Positions 9,496 to 19,734 of a stretch of DNA of 64,000 bases are shown piece by piece. Each line of letters starts with the position of its first letter. Position 1 is the stretch's first letter. The stretch is from Eledone cirrhosa. Taxonomy: Eukaryota > Mollusca > Cephalopoda > Octopoda > Eledonidae. The stretch lies in the NCBI GenBank assembly GCA_964016885.1, contig OZ024748.1:33570599-33634598 (forward strand), written 5' to 3'. The notes beneath the pieces are model-generated. The model did no database searches and was not told the DNA's origin. It saw nothing but the letters and a program-made list of their open reading frames with translations. A program made the position numbers and the translations under genes.

Positions 9496-10565
9496 AACTT
9501 GTTAGTGACACAACTACAAGAGAAGTTCCTAGCCAAGATTAAGCCACTATATTTAGCTTTTATAGATCTAGAAAAGGCCTTTTACAGAGTACCTTACTCT
9601 GTTATCTGGTGGTCCTTCAGAAATTTAGGTGTAGAAGAATGGCTTGTGAGAGAAGTGCAAGCCATGTACAGAGGAGCTGTCATTAAAGTGAGAGTAGGAA
9701 GGGAGTTTATTGAGGAATTCAATGTACAGGTAGGTGTTCATCATGGTTCAGTTCACAACCCACTGCTGTTCATCATAGTTCTCCAGGATATAACCAATGG
9801 GTTCAAGACTGGCTGTTCACAGGAAACAGTCTACGTGAATGATCTGGTCCTTATAGCTGAATCCATAAAAGAACTAGAGAATAAGTGACCCTACTGCATA
9901 TGTAGAAAAGGAGTAGGCATAAACTGTACACAATGGTAACCTAATTAGCAGCGGAGGAGGGTGCTTCGTAAGAGAGGATAGGATTGAAGTTTAGAGAGCT
10001 ACTTACACTGTCGGCAAATAAAGGTTTCTCCCTACGTACAAAAATGTTGGCTGTATAATGCCTGTGAGTAAAGTGCAATACTGTATGGAATTGAAATATG
10101 GGTAGTAACTGCAGAAGACATGCATAAGCTGGAGAGAAAGGGGGCAACCATGCTTCATTGGATGTGCAACGTAAATGTGAGAGGAAAGCAGAGCTTGGAT
10201 AAAATGAGGAAGAAATTGGACTTCAGAGGAAACCGAAGTGGTGTGGAAGAGAAATTGCTTTGGTACAGATATGTGATATGCATGGATGGTGATCACTGGT
10301 TAAAGAAGTGCCACGGAATACCAGAGGAGGGAAGCCATGCTAGAAGTAGACCTAGGAAGACCAGGGCAGATGTGGTGAGAGCTGATCTCAAATTGCTGAG
10401 ACTCGCAGAGGAGATGACGAAGGAACGAGCGAGTGAGGAGATGTGCTTAGAAGGACCCACCAACCTATGCCAGGATTGAAAAACGGACGTAAAACTATGA
10501 TGATGATGTAGATGAAGTAAATTAAATCAAAATAGATTTAGACTAAAACGAACAAAACTTCCCTG

Positions 10566-10790
10566 AAACAACAACAAAGTACAGCTAAATATAAAATAAA
10601 TTTTATAATGTAAGATAGTGAACAACATAATTAAATAGACGGAGGTATTTTAGATAATAAAGATATCTTTAATTTACTTAAAGCAATAACAAGGCACAGC
10701 TAAATATAAAGTATATTTTATAATGTAAGGTAGTGAACAAGATAATTAAATGGACGGAGGTAATTTAAATAATAAAGACAGTCATAATAA
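10566..10790. repeat. Two tandem copies of a 115-bp AT-rich unit
   Basis: ACAGCTAAATATAAA recurs at 10,581 and 10,696. The surrounding about 100 nt, including TAATGTAAG.TAGTGAACAA and GACGGAGGTA, are similar. The last part of the unit also occurs at 31,998-32,040. Confidence 0.7.
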
Positions 10791-11009
10791 CAATATATTT
10801 TATATCATATGTAAAAGTGGAATCTGGTGATTGAAAAATAACACATCAACATTTCAGTTTGGAAGTTTTATTTCTGTATATATATATAGGAAAAGGTATG
10901 AACCCGACGGCAGAGCTCAAGCCGTTTCGACATATATATGTATATATATATATAACACTTTCATAAGTCATGAGAAAGAAATATATTTTCACTTGTATAT
11001 TTACTCGAT
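10745..11009 (+). repeat. Dispersed repeat, left half (paralogue of 31,990-32,198)
   Basis: Shares GACGGAGGTA, AATAAAGACAGTCAT, ATATTTTATATCA, GGAATCTGGTGATTGAAAAA, TTTCAGTTTGGAAG and ATATTTTCACTTGTATAT with the copy near 32 kb. It ends at TTACTCGAT, where a 2.25-kb insertion begins. Confidence 0.7.
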
Positions 11010-13255
11010 ATATACATAAAAAGATAATACAATGAAAGATATATTTCTTCAATGCTACAATATTAAAGAAAATGTAAAGGAAGGGGTGAACAACGGGGCC
11101 AACACCAGAGCAAAAGATAGCAACATTGCGAGTACTGGGCAACCTCTCTAATGATTTTTGAGGCAAGCCAGCACACTCGCAGCGTTGCCTCGGGTGATGG
11201 TGAGGCTGATGTGCTGAAACAGCCAAGCACCATCGCGAGATTCGCCAGTCACCTCTATTAGGTGAGCCGCCAGTGAGGAAAGGAACCTCGCAGTCAGCGG
11301 CCCGACTCCCCCAAACCTCTCGAAAGCCAAAGGCTGAAAAATGTAGCTGGCCAACAGATCAGAGTATTTGAGGGTCTTACTCTGCTCGGCTGTAGAAGCT
11401 GTGGCTCTCGTCCTAACCGCGGTATCCAGGATGTGGGAAAGCACAAAAGAGTCACTAACAGTGACGTCCCAGACAAGGCACCTGCCTCTTGACCAGGGGC
11501 ACAGGGTAAGACCGTCAGGTCTTTTGCCGTCACTTCTGGACAACCCAGATGGTTCCAAGACTGAGGAGATATTCGCCTGGGCCAAAGTTCGCTTCAGAAT
11601 GAGGTTTAGCTCCATGTGACGCGTGAAGCGCCCGGCATTCAGGCGGCAAGAAAGACTGTGGAGACCCGTGGAGTCGAGGAGTTTGCCGCATTGGCACCTT
11701 AAACCCATGCAGACGGTGGCTCCCACTCTGAGGGTGATGGAGACACGAAGTTCGTCCATGCTGAGTAGGCCACCAACGTTGGCCTCCGGTAGGGCATCGA
11801 CCCAGTCGCCTGAGTATTTGGCGCTGGCAGATAGTAAGCGGCACCTTGAAAACCGATTTGACTGGACGAAGAGGGAGTCGAAGGTGGCCTCGAACTGATG
11901 CTGTCCCAACTTCTCTGACTTCGACTGTCCTCCACCCTCTCAGGAAGAGACAAGCCCAACTCACTCCATTGCTGGAGAGCTTCACCCAACTCCCTGTTGG
12001 AACTAGTCCATGCTGGAGAGGAGAGGATGCTGCTCACCAGGGTGGAGCAAGCGTGGGTGGAGGAAAGGAAGCAGGGGAGAGAGAGGGACAAAAACTTATG
12101 AAGACCAAGACCCCCAAATCGCTTGGGCAACACAGCCTGATCGTGGGACTCCGGAGAAAGTCTAACATTGACCAGACACTCGAGTCTCTCGAAGATTAGG
12201 TCATCGAAGCGTTGGAGGCAGGACGGAAATCTGTGAGAGGGGCTGACCCTGAGCAGATACAGAAGCTTAGGAATAGACAGGTAGTTCCTGAGTATGAAGA
12301 AACATTGATGGGGTTCGATAACTTCGATATTCCTCAGCAGCTGCTCAAGGCCAACCATCTTCGATTGGAAGGTTGACTTGAAGGCCAGGTCTGTGATTGG
12401 GGCTCCTAAGGAGCACCAAGCCGACGGGGGAGGGACCGCGATGGAAGGGAAGGACTTTGTGAACAGGTCGATCAGCTGTTGGTGTTGAGGAGCCGGGTGG
12501 TTGAGGATCCAGAGCTCACATTTGGAGCTATTGATCTGGAGACCCCGGTGGCCAAGCTCCTCCTGTTGGCAGTGGTGAGAACCATATCCGGAGTTCCCCC
12601 CAAACAGGCGTCGTCGAGGTACCAGACATTGAGATCCAACTCAACCCCCATCTTGGTGACGTCATCAATGCCCAGTGCAAACAGTGCGGGCCCGAGTGGG
12701 TCACCCTGTTGGACTCCTCAGGCAGAGGTGATGATCTGGTCACCGAAAGAGAAGTAGGAGGGCTCCCGATAAGCCTGCCAAGCAAAGTGGTAGAGTTGTG
12801 GGACCCTCTCTCTTAGTGAGCCGAGGATGATGTCGCAGATGTGTACCATTGAAGGAATATATCTTTCATTGTATCATCCTTTGTAGTGTTACCGAGACAT
12901 TTGTAATGTTATTTATGTATATATTTAAAACATATTTGTTATGTTATTCTACTGTAAATTTATTTATATGCTCTGTTTATATTTTAATTCTGAAGAAATT
13001 GCAAACGATTTGTAATGTTGTTTGAACTTTAATCTGTTATTTTAATGAAATAAATAAAGATGATATAACAAATAATAAATGACCTGTATACATAAAATCA
13101 GCCAATCCGATGTACCGGATATTTGAATAAATGATTGTAATTAAAGAAGTTTTCATGACCAAATATAAAGTCAAGAAAATTTAGTAAAAACTAAATGTTC
13201 ACTGATTTCTGATTAAAAAGACATTTTCCTGGCCCGTAAAATGTTGAACAACCAC
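11010..13255 (-). mobile_element. 2.25-kb insertion carrying an RT with restriction-like endonuclease
   Basis: The insertion is bounded by TTACTCGAT (11,001-11,009) and TTACTGGAT (13,256-13,264), an 8-of-9 direct repeat. The paralogous site at 32,190-32,198 has a single TTACTGGAT and no insertion. Within it, a 31-nt inverted repeat with two mismatches (11,023-11,053 against about 12,848-12,878) brackets the RT region. The remaining 12,885-13,255 is AT-rich and unassigned. Confidence 0.6.
11148..12845 (-). pseudogene. Reverse transcriptase with C-terminal restriction-like endonuclease domain (copy 1)
   Basis: Minus strand, 5' truncated. From high to low coordinates it shows the RT palm block GVQQGDPLGPALFALGI (near 12,720-12,670, with a stop just before it), the active-site strand NVWYLDDACLGG (near 12,620), a thumb with LSIPKLLYLLRVSP and RFGGLGLHKFL, and then the C-terminal domain. 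That domain has a metal-knuckle-like C-x1-C-x9-H-x3-C (LRCQCGKLLDSTGLHSLSC), KRPDGLTLCPW, CLVWDVTVSD and a terminal RGNAASVLACL. The PD...D-x-T layout resembles the restriction-like endonuclease of R2/NeSL-type elements; that link is inferred. Frames change at least twice. A second copy lies at 49.6-50.7 kb. Confidence 0.78.
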
Positions 13256-13440
13256 TTACTGGATCGTTGAAGAGTTCATGTAATTATATTATTTACATAC
13301 ATTAATATAGAAATTAAGTAAATCTTTGTCAACTTACCTCCTTCAGATATAATCAATGTGTTGTGTTGTTAGTTGTTACTAAACAACCAAAGAAATAATT
13401 TCTTTGTTATCAAATTAGAAGTTTCAAAGTTGTTATCAGC
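13256..13440 (+). repeat. Dispersed repeat, right half (paralogue of 32,190-32,375)
   Basis: About 180 nt nearly identical to the 32-kb copy, including AACTTACCTCCTTCAGATAT, GTGTTGTGTTGTTAGT and AAACAACCAAAGAAATAAT. Together with 10,745-11,009 it reconstructs one repeat interrupted by the insertion. Confidence 0.75.
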
Positions 13441-13444
13441 ATTG

Positions 13445-13690
13445 TATGTATTGTAGTGTCTACGCCATTTTAATTTTATCTATTTATTTATTTATTTATT
13501 TTTGTCCTCGTCTCTGCGCATGCGTGTGTATAGTGTTTGGTGTGTGTTCGCGTTTGGGTGACTGTGTTTTGGTTATTGTATTCTATCTTAGTTTACTAGT
13601 GTGTGTTTATATTTGTTTGTTGTTATTGTGCTTGTGTATATATTTATTTATTTATTTATATTTCTCTTAAGTAAATATTGTTTGTTTGGG
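13445..13690. repeat. TTTA/TG-rich low-complexity tract
   Basis: (TTTA)n blocks at about 13,480-13,500 and 13,640-13,660 with TGTGT runs. It lies just past the 3' end of the minus-strand PLE. Confidence 0.7.
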
Positions 13691-13699
13691 TGTTGTTAT

Positions 13700-15010
13700 T
13701 CCATTCATTTTTTTCTGTTTAGCTTTGGCCTTCTAAGCTCTATTTCGCTTGCTTCTCTGATTTTCCTACCTGTTGGGGTCATTTCTATGTTTAGATATTA
13801 TTTTAATTTCTATGTTGTCTATGTTACCGTCATGTTGTCTGGCGTGTTCGTATAGTACTGAACCGTTTTTTTGTCCTTTTAATTCCCCCCAGTGTTGGTC
13901 TATCCTTTCTCCTATACTTCGAGCTGTCTCGCCTATGTATGTCGTTGTCATGTTTCTGCAAGTACCCTCTGTACATCTTATGCTATAGACTACATTTCTA
14001 GTTTTACAGTTTATCTGAGGGTTTACTTTACATATAATACATTTCTTATTATACAATGGGTTTTCTTAAAAGGGTTTGTTTTGCTGATCGGGGATTGTAT
14101 GGTAGTTCCTGGCTTTTCTACCACTTTAATCTTTAAGTGGGTCTTCCTTAAGGCCTTTCTACGTTGGTTAGCTAATTTCCCTCCAGGGGTAGCATCCTCG
14201 AACATGACACTCTGGTATCTCTTGTTGTCGTACCATGAGGTGGCTTTCCCTATCTTATGTTTAGTCCTATCTAAGCTATTCCATCATTTACTCCTGTATA
14301 ATGGGAAAATTCATTTCATGTCCAGTTCTATGAGGGTCTTATACTTCTCCGTGGCTCCTTTGTATGCTCTGATTCTGTCTCTTTGGTTGTAGCCAGAGAA
14401 CTGCATGCGGTTGATGAAGTGTTGAATGTGTCTTTCCATTTCTGTTGGGTCGCACATACGGGACACGTTCTTCATCACTCGTACCAAGTCTGCGATCAGA
14501 ATATTAAACTTAGCACTGGACATTGCTGAATTTTTGAGTATCAGGTATTTGTAGGCCATGGGTTTAGTGTAGTGTGAGTGGAGAATTTGGGCCCTCTCGT
14601 CTATAGTGTTAATCCAGAGTTCCATGTCTAATACAGGTAGTCTATTGCTAGGGTGTTTGGAAAGGTAGTCAACGGTTACAGTTATACTCTGGTGTATGGA
14701 GTTAGCTATCTGCTGGATGCTTTCCATTGTGCTACATTCTAAATCATGTTCGTTAGTACTCTCTTGTGCGGGTGTCCTTATTACTATATTAATATCGTCT
14801 ACGTAACGAGAGTACATGATGAGGTCTATGGAGCTCTCTTCAAGATATTTGGGTGTCCTTTCCCACCATACCATAAAAAAGGTTGACAACATCACCAGCT
14901 ATGCTGCTCTCTCATTTTTGGTGTAAATCTTTTCATTGAATTTGAATATATGGCTCTTTAGGGTAGTTTTAATACTGGCCCCTATTACATGCGTGACCAT
15001 TTTTCTCACC
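13700..15010 (-). pseudogene. Penelope-like element (copy 2, antisense), 5' truncated
   Basis: On the minus strand from 15,010: KTTLKSHIFKFNEK, VMLSTFFMVWWER, the active-site strand MYSRYVDDINIVI (near 14,800) and LPVLDMELWI (near 14,630). A C-terminal RT arm ending QFSGYNQRDRIRAYKGAT follows, then VVEKPGTTIQ (near 14,110). A GIY-YIG domain (13,766-14,056) reads VVYSIRCTEGTC, TTYIGETARSIGERI, SVLYEHARQHDG. Several frameshifts and stops separate the blocks. RT plus GIY-YIG supports a PLE, and the sequence is clearly a different lineage from copies 1 and 3 (GETAR instead of GQT). Confidence 0.82.
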
Positions 15011-15189
15011 TGATCATTCTATAACTGCAAAAGGAAAAGAAATAAAAAGAAAGAAGAAAGGGACATGATGCGTGACAGTTTTTTTCAAATATTAAGTCAG
15101 GTAGAAGCGACCAATTAAATATCATGAAATTTTTAATCTATTGTATTTGGTTATATTTGAGCAAATTATACTATTATATTATATCAAAA

Positions 15190-15345
15190 TTAAACAATAT
15201 AAAATATTTTATCTGATGAGAACGTACTGAAAAAACAGCACAGTACCTCCGAAATATATATAATAAAACATATATTTTGATTATGTGAATGTCTCCATTT
15301 ATTAATATTTTGAATAATATTAATAACTCCAGAAAACTTCTTTGT
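15190..15345. repeat. Inverted repeat arm around the first hammerhead candidate
   Basis: About 120 nt are similar to the reverse complement of 16,125-16,255. The loop between the arms is about 0.8 kb and holds AT-rich sequence with a (TA)n tract. Confidence 0.7.
15206..15269 (+). ncRNA. Candidate hammerhead ribozyme (plus strand)
   Basis: The conserved core CTGATGA (15,213-15,219) and GAAA (15,251-15,254) are exact. Stem I is TTTTAT (15,207-15,212) pairing with ATAAAA (15,263-15,268). Stem II contains GTACTG (15,224-15,229) with CAGTAC (15,241-15,246). Stem III is minimal, TATATATA between GAAA and stem I, with cleavage predicted after the A at 15,262. Very short stem III is a described trait of PLE-type hammerheads. 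Confidence 0.55.
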
Positions 15346-15411
15346 TGAGTGCTTTTAATCTATTGTAAAACTAAATTCATTGAGTAATCAATGAACCCTA
15401 TTAACATTTGG

Positions 15412-15448
<37 letters not shown>

Positions 15449-16013
15449 TGAAGTATTTCCGTCGGAAAGTTACAGGAAAAAAGAGTGCTCTATGTAGGCT
15501 ACAGAGCTTATTAGTTATGTAATGAACAACATAAAATAATTATTTCATTTACCAGTGGTTTCTTGAAAGCAGATGTTGTATCTGTTTTCAGTCGTCAGAA
15601 TGAATAAAAAACATGGTGTTTTTATTAAATTTGGATTTGAAAACAAAATTTAAGAAATATGAAAGTGAGGCTGAGAAAAAACGGGCGAAAAAGAAAAGGG
15701 GAAAAAGAATATATAAAAATATATATATATAAACAATAAATATCCAGAACGTAAACACACACACTCAACCACGCGCATATACTTAAAAAGTACGTAGACG
15801 TATACTTTTTCACATAAGCGTATTTACAACCCCTTTTTTTCCCTTACCTGTGCTTAATAATTGTGTTTATTATTTTATTTCAGTTTTACTCCCCTTTTGC
15901 CCTTACTTACCCATAGGTTTTTAAATGTACTCACATAGAGTTGTATGCGGGCGCATATGCAGACAGACTTATGTGTACATACATTTATAGCGTTTTGATT
16001 ATTTAATTGTATG

Positions 16014-16044
<31 letters not shown>

Positions 16045-16124
16045 ATGTGTGTGTGTGTGTGTATGTGTGTGTGTATATATATATGTATATGTGTGTGTAT
16101 ATATTTATATATATATATATATAT
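15346..16124. other. AT-rich spacer with (TA)n and (TG)n tracts
   Basis: (TA)n at 15,414-15,446 and a TG/TA tract at 16,010-16,130. No coding signal was recognised. It lies between the inverted arms. Confidence 0.5.
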
Positions 16125-16176
16125 ATATATTTTAATTCAAAATATTAACAAAATAGATATTCTTGTGATCAAGTAT

Positions 16177-16241
16177 ATTTTATTATACATATTTCAGAGG
16201 TACTGAGTTAAGTTCAACAGTACGTCCTCATCAGATAAAAT
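16177..16241 (-). ncRNA. Candidate hammerhead ribozyme (minus strand)
   Basis: On the minus strand the core CTGATGA (16,234-16,228) and GAAA (16,195-16,192) are exact. Stem I is a perfect 7-bp ATTTTAT/ATAAAAT pairing (16,241-16,235 with 16,183-16,177). Stem II includes TACTG/CAGTA and GAGG/CCTC. Stem III is again minimal (TATGTATA). Relative to the 15.2-kb copy the loop and several stem bases differ while the core is kept, which supports a structured RNA rather than chance. Confidence 0.6.
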
Positions 16242-16255
16242 AAGATGATGCATGA

Positions 16256-17130
16256 CATACCCTGACATAGTAGATGGTTAAGATTCAGTCATGGTAGTGA
16301 GTAATATATGACAAAACTCAATATTTATATACCTTAATAATGAAAACATGAAAAAAACCACAGATAATACATATAATAGAGAGGGTGCGTGTGAGAAAGC
16401 TTAAAAGAATACATGGCAGCAATATAACTGTTACAGATTCAAATAATTTAAATTATTGAAGAAAGAGAAAAGAAAAGAAAGGCATAGAGGAAGAAACAGA
16501 TGAGGGGATAATATAGCTAGTAGGAGCCTAGAAAACAAAAGAGAGTTGATTACAGAGAGAGAGAGATAAAGAGGAATAACTTTTATAATGTAATAATATA
16601 GGGAGATAGTAAATTAGAACAACATTTGGGCTTAGCTTTAGGAAAAAGAAAAAAATTCAATTCATTGAATTATTGAAATATCTAAAAATATTCATCAATC
16701 GGAATTTTAAATATAATTGGGAGTATTCCTATGATGGTTAATACCAAGTCTTTAGACAAATTATCCATATATACAATATATATCCAAACATATCTGGTTG
16801 ACTGTTAACATTCAAATCATTTAATTTAAGTTAGTTCAGAGTAATGAATAATATTTTAGGTTATAAAAGTTAATAAATATCTGTATTAATATTAAAGTAT
16901 ACTATCATATTTAATTTATAAAATCAAATTTTATGAAATCAAATTTAAAGGATTTACAAACACGAGAAAGAAAACATAATGTTTTTACAACCTCACGAAG
17001 GTAAACTTTACTAAATTTATTATATAATATTAAATTATTTATATTATATTGAAAATAGTTTATATTATATAACTTAGAAAATAATTACAGTTATAGTTTT
17101 TAAAGTATTTTAAGATTAACAATTTGAATG
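16256..17130. other. AT-rich region with no recognised feature
   Basis: About 870 nt with scattered AT-rich words and a short GAGAGAGAGA run near 16,555. No frame shows a protein family and I see no repeat partner. Confidence 0.5.
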
Positions 17131-17410
17131 CCAATTTATTTTCCATATTTCTTCTTCCCTTAGCACAATTTTCAGATGTTATTTTTTATATTATATTCCT
17201 GAAAATATTTCTTCTGCTATATTTCCCTCAACTGTGATCTCAGTTCTGAAGAAATAATTCACAGTAAATCTGAAATAAGAAAGAAACAGTATGAGATAAT
17301 AACGAATACTTAAGAATCAGGAATAGATTTAACAGTGTAAATTTTATATTTCTATATTGATAAACTGTAGATAACTTTCCTCTCCATCTGGGTCCACCTA
17401 TCGTTGGGTG
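17130..17410. repeat. Duplicated zinc-finger upstream/intron-like segment
   Basis: Shares long stretches with 21,930-22,540 and 22,660-22,770: ATATTCCTGAAAATAT, AAGAAAGAAACAGTATGAGA, GATTTAACAGTG.AAATTTTA, CTATATTGATAAACTGTAGA. In the 21.9-kb copy this sequence directly precedes a zinc-finger start codon, so this is probably the stranded 5' part of a lost paralogue. Confidence 0.55.
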
Positions 17411-17870
17411 ATTCTCACCATTGTCCAGCAGCCAGACCACGAAGCAGCAGTCCTTGAGAGAATAATGATGTGAAACATTCACGTTCTACAGACCCCTTGG
17501 GGTCTGCAGACTTCCACTGACGTCTACGGACCTTTTACTCTATCTCTCAGACAAGCGAGACCGAAGCAGCTGTCCTTGAGAAGAATAACGAACACTAAGG
17601 ATACACACACACACTCAGTAGGTTTCATTTCACTGTTTACTTATGTGTTTTATCTATTCTTTCGTCATCCTGTTGATCACTTCTATTGTATCGTTGTATT
17701 GATACATACATACATGCTAGCTCGAAGTAGCTAATCAGCAAATTGATGTAGTGATAATTCCTGTCACAATTTTTATTACTCGATATTCAATGTAGCAACA
17801 AGTGAATATTGTTATTGTAAAATAAACATTTTCAACATCACAATTTTGGCATTATTCTTTTTATCATTCA
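17411..17870. repeat. Unclassified repeat ending in an LTR-like AATAAA segment
   Basis: Two imperfect copies of 'CGAAGCAGC.GTCCTTGAGA' occur near 17,438 and 17,562. The segment 17,790-17,865 (GAATATTGTTATTGTAAAAT, AATAAACATT, GGCATTATTCTTT) matches the 3' part of the LTR-like repeat at 31,640-31,700. Confidence 0.4.
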
Positions 17871-17871
17871 T

Positions 17872-18035
17872 CCACAAAAGAATACATTTATCCACTAAAT
17901 ATGCAACAAACAAAAGGGGTCCAAGAACAGATCCCTGTGGTACACCAGATGACATCTCATACGGTGAAGAATGCTGTCCTAGAACCGTGACTACCTCCGA
18001 CTGAGAGTGAAGGATTTCAACCAGTTAAAAATTAT
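17872..18035 (-). pseudogene. LINE RT fragment with SGVPQGSVLGPLLF motif
   Basis: The minus strand reads SPYEMSSGVPQGSVLGPLLF followed by a short hydrophobic segment (VAYLVDKCILLW). This is the highly conserved RT motif of I/Jockey/CR1-type LINEs. Only about 50 codons remain, and the YxDD motif is not included. Confidence 0.75.
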
Positions 18036-18044
18036 ACACTATAT

Positions 18045-18112
18045 ATGATGTTGTCCAAAGGAAAGGCAATGGCTGATACAGCTTGGCACAAGTGATGTCA
18101 CAACATATACAC
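18045..18112 (-). repeat. SINE type 1 core fragment
   Basis: On the minus strand this is the SINE 1 body (GCCAAGCTGTATCAGCC, TTGCCTTTCCTTTGGACAAC). It is joined to TA-rich sequence on both sides, as at 18.9, 25.4, 28.5 and 60.9 kb. Confidence 0.7.
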
Positions 18113-18151
18113 CCTATGTTCAGTATATATACCCTATATATATTATATATA

Positions 18152-18190
18152 CTAGCAGAAAAAACCACTCTTCGGGTGGTTTTCTGCTAG
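18152..18190. other. Strong stem-loop
   Basis: CTAGCAGAAAAAACCAC (18,152-18,168) pairs with GTGGTTTTCTGCTAG (18,176-18,190), leaving two unpaired A residues, across a 7-nt loop TCTTCGG. It may be the end of a small transposon; I see no second end. Confidence 0.6.
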
Positions 18191-18570
18191 CATTTGTAGA
18201 TATGATACATCAAATAAAATCGTAATTCTCAATATAAACAGACATTGAACGAAGACGTTGTTACACTGTCTTAGGTAATCAGTAACGTAATCCATGATAC
18301 ATTAAAAAAAGACGATATTATATATAAACTGCATTAGGAGAAAATTAGTGACAGAAAATTAGTATGTTTATTTAAGTGATCGCCACCAGAAGTGTTGACA
18401 TCACACACTCTCTCTTTCTATATATATGGTAGTTGAAGTGGTGGTGGTGGTGGTGGCAACGATATACCGGAAGTGCAACTTTGAAAAGAAGTCAATTTTA
18501 AATTATTTATTTTTACGAAATTATTTTTGTTTACGAAATTTAGTAGATAAATTATGTAATATTCATTCAT

Positions 18571-18760
18571 TGATTGGCAGTATCGGTAGAGGGTCAGACC
18601 GCCATGCTTTGACGCATAGAGTTACGGCCCTTGCCATTCTGAGTTCAAATCCCGCCGAGGTTAACTTTGCCTTTCATCCTTTTGGGGTCGATAAAATGCA
18701 ATACTAGTAATGCACTGGGTAAGTGCTGGCCTTGTGCCAAAAGTAGAAACAATTATTTAT
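18571..18760 (+). repeat. SINE type 2 (tRNA-derived), near full length
   Basis: The head is tRNA-like with an A-box-like GGCAGTATCGGTAGAGGG and a B-box GAGTTCAAATCCCGCC. It is followed by the body TTAACTTTGCCTTTCATCC, GGGGTCGATAAAATG, CTGGCCTTGTGCC and an AATTATTTATT end. RNA polymerase III would use the internal boxes. Other copies occur at 50.8 kb (truncated) and 53.8 kb (with target duplication). Confidence 0.85.
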
Positions 18761-18845
18761 TCCAAGTAATCCAACTTATTTTATTAACGGGATAAAAAAT
18801 TATAAACCGCACGCAGGCCCGCAGACCTTCCTTTATTATAGTTTA

Positions 18846-19060
18846 GATATGATGTTGTCCAAAGGAAAGGCAATGGCTGAAACAATTTGGCACCAGTGAC
18901 GTCACAACATATATACACTATATATATTATATATATATACACTATACACAGTATATATACACTATATATATATATTATATATATACTATATACCGTATAT
19001 ATGATGTTGTCCAAGGGAAAGGCAATGGACGATACAGCTTGGCACAACTCATATCATCAT
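18846..19060 (-). repeat. SINE type 1 fragments in a TA-rich array
   Basis: Two antisense copies of the about 60-nt SINE 1 core (at 18,850 and 19,003), separated by TA/CA-type sequence. This is the same composite as at 25.4 kb. Confidence 0.7.
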
Positions 19061-19061
19061 C

Positions 19062-19600
19062 ATCACCATTTTACGTCCATTCTTCCACGCTAGCATGGGT
19101 TAGACAGGTTGTCCTGTTGTGGGCAGTGCCACGTCGGGTGAGAATGTCTTGCTCATACGGGAACTGATTCTAACTTGATTTCTACAGCTGGAGGCCCATC
19201 CTAACACCAACCTCATTTACATTGAGTGCTTGGTGCTTTTTTTCCGTGGCACCTCCACGACCACTTTGTAGTGGGAGGGTGTGGGGGTATATTGTCTATA
19301 TGCTTCAGCTTCGGCTTGTACCGTGGGGGTCGGGTGTTCTGTATTACTGCTTGATGCCAGAGGTCATGGTCGTGTGTCATCGCCTTTGAGAGGTGTAATT
19401 GAGTAAGGTCGGCTTTTATCATCTCATCCCAGGTCTTCTTGGGTCTCCCCAAACCGCGGACCCATAGTCTATTTAGTGTAAATAATGTTTCATACACATA
19501 ACATGTATGTGTGACCACTGGTTTCCGAGTCCACTTATGGCCACCACTGTTTAATGGGGGGAGGCACTTCCAAACAGATCCTTGATTAGGCATGCTGACA
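19062..19600 (-). pseudogene. Family A-type LINE 3' end (antisense)
   Basis: The minus strand encodes WVRGLGRPKKTWDEMIKADL, TQLHLSKAMTHDHDLW, then KPKLKHIDNIPPHPP. It is followed by a 3' UTR (CTAACCCATGCTAGCGTGGAA on the minus strand) and a (TGA)n tail at about 19,050-19,062. The same coding block and tail occur at 24.96 and 27.96 kb, which defines a subfamily with a longer 3' UTR than copy 1. Confidence 0.75.
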
Positions 19601-19734
19601 AATATATTAAAAGGAAGTTCTTTCCTCCGACAATTTTCACCCCAAACAGAGGAGTTTCATATTGTCAAAAAGGGAGGTAAATTCTTTAGTGGTGGAATTG
19701 TCAGAATTAATTATATATGTAATTAGACACACAT

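Larger units (their letters stand above)
8822..10515 (+). pseudogene. Family A LINE, copy 2 (interrupted and rearranged)
   Basis: It begins with the linker block (TCGWNKVPARQRVT, 8833-8872), is broken by a TTAA-flanked MITE, and resumes with the basic segment KREARRQVYIT near 9190. The RT continues at 9499-9888: LYLAFIDLEKAFYRVP and YVNDLVLIAE. Both catalytic Asp positions are altered, AFD to AFY and YADD to YVND. The zinc-finger block is nearly lost. The C-terminal arm is readable at 10,060-10,480 (LERKGATMLHWMCNVNVRG, WLKKCHGIPEEGS, RPRKT), and a (TGA)n tail sits near 10,497. Mutated catalytic residues plus frameshifts make it a fossil, older than copy 1. Confidence 0.82.

Noticed and set aside
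11368..12757. Plus-strand frames of 83-117 codons
   Set aside because: Antisense shadows of the minus-strand RT/nuclease coding sequence, whose motifs (YLDD, KRPDG, WDVT) are clear.
18571..18660. A genuine tRNA gene
   Set aside because: A- and B-box-like words are present, but the cloverleaf is degenerate and the head is followed by the SINE body; the same unit recurs with target duplications.
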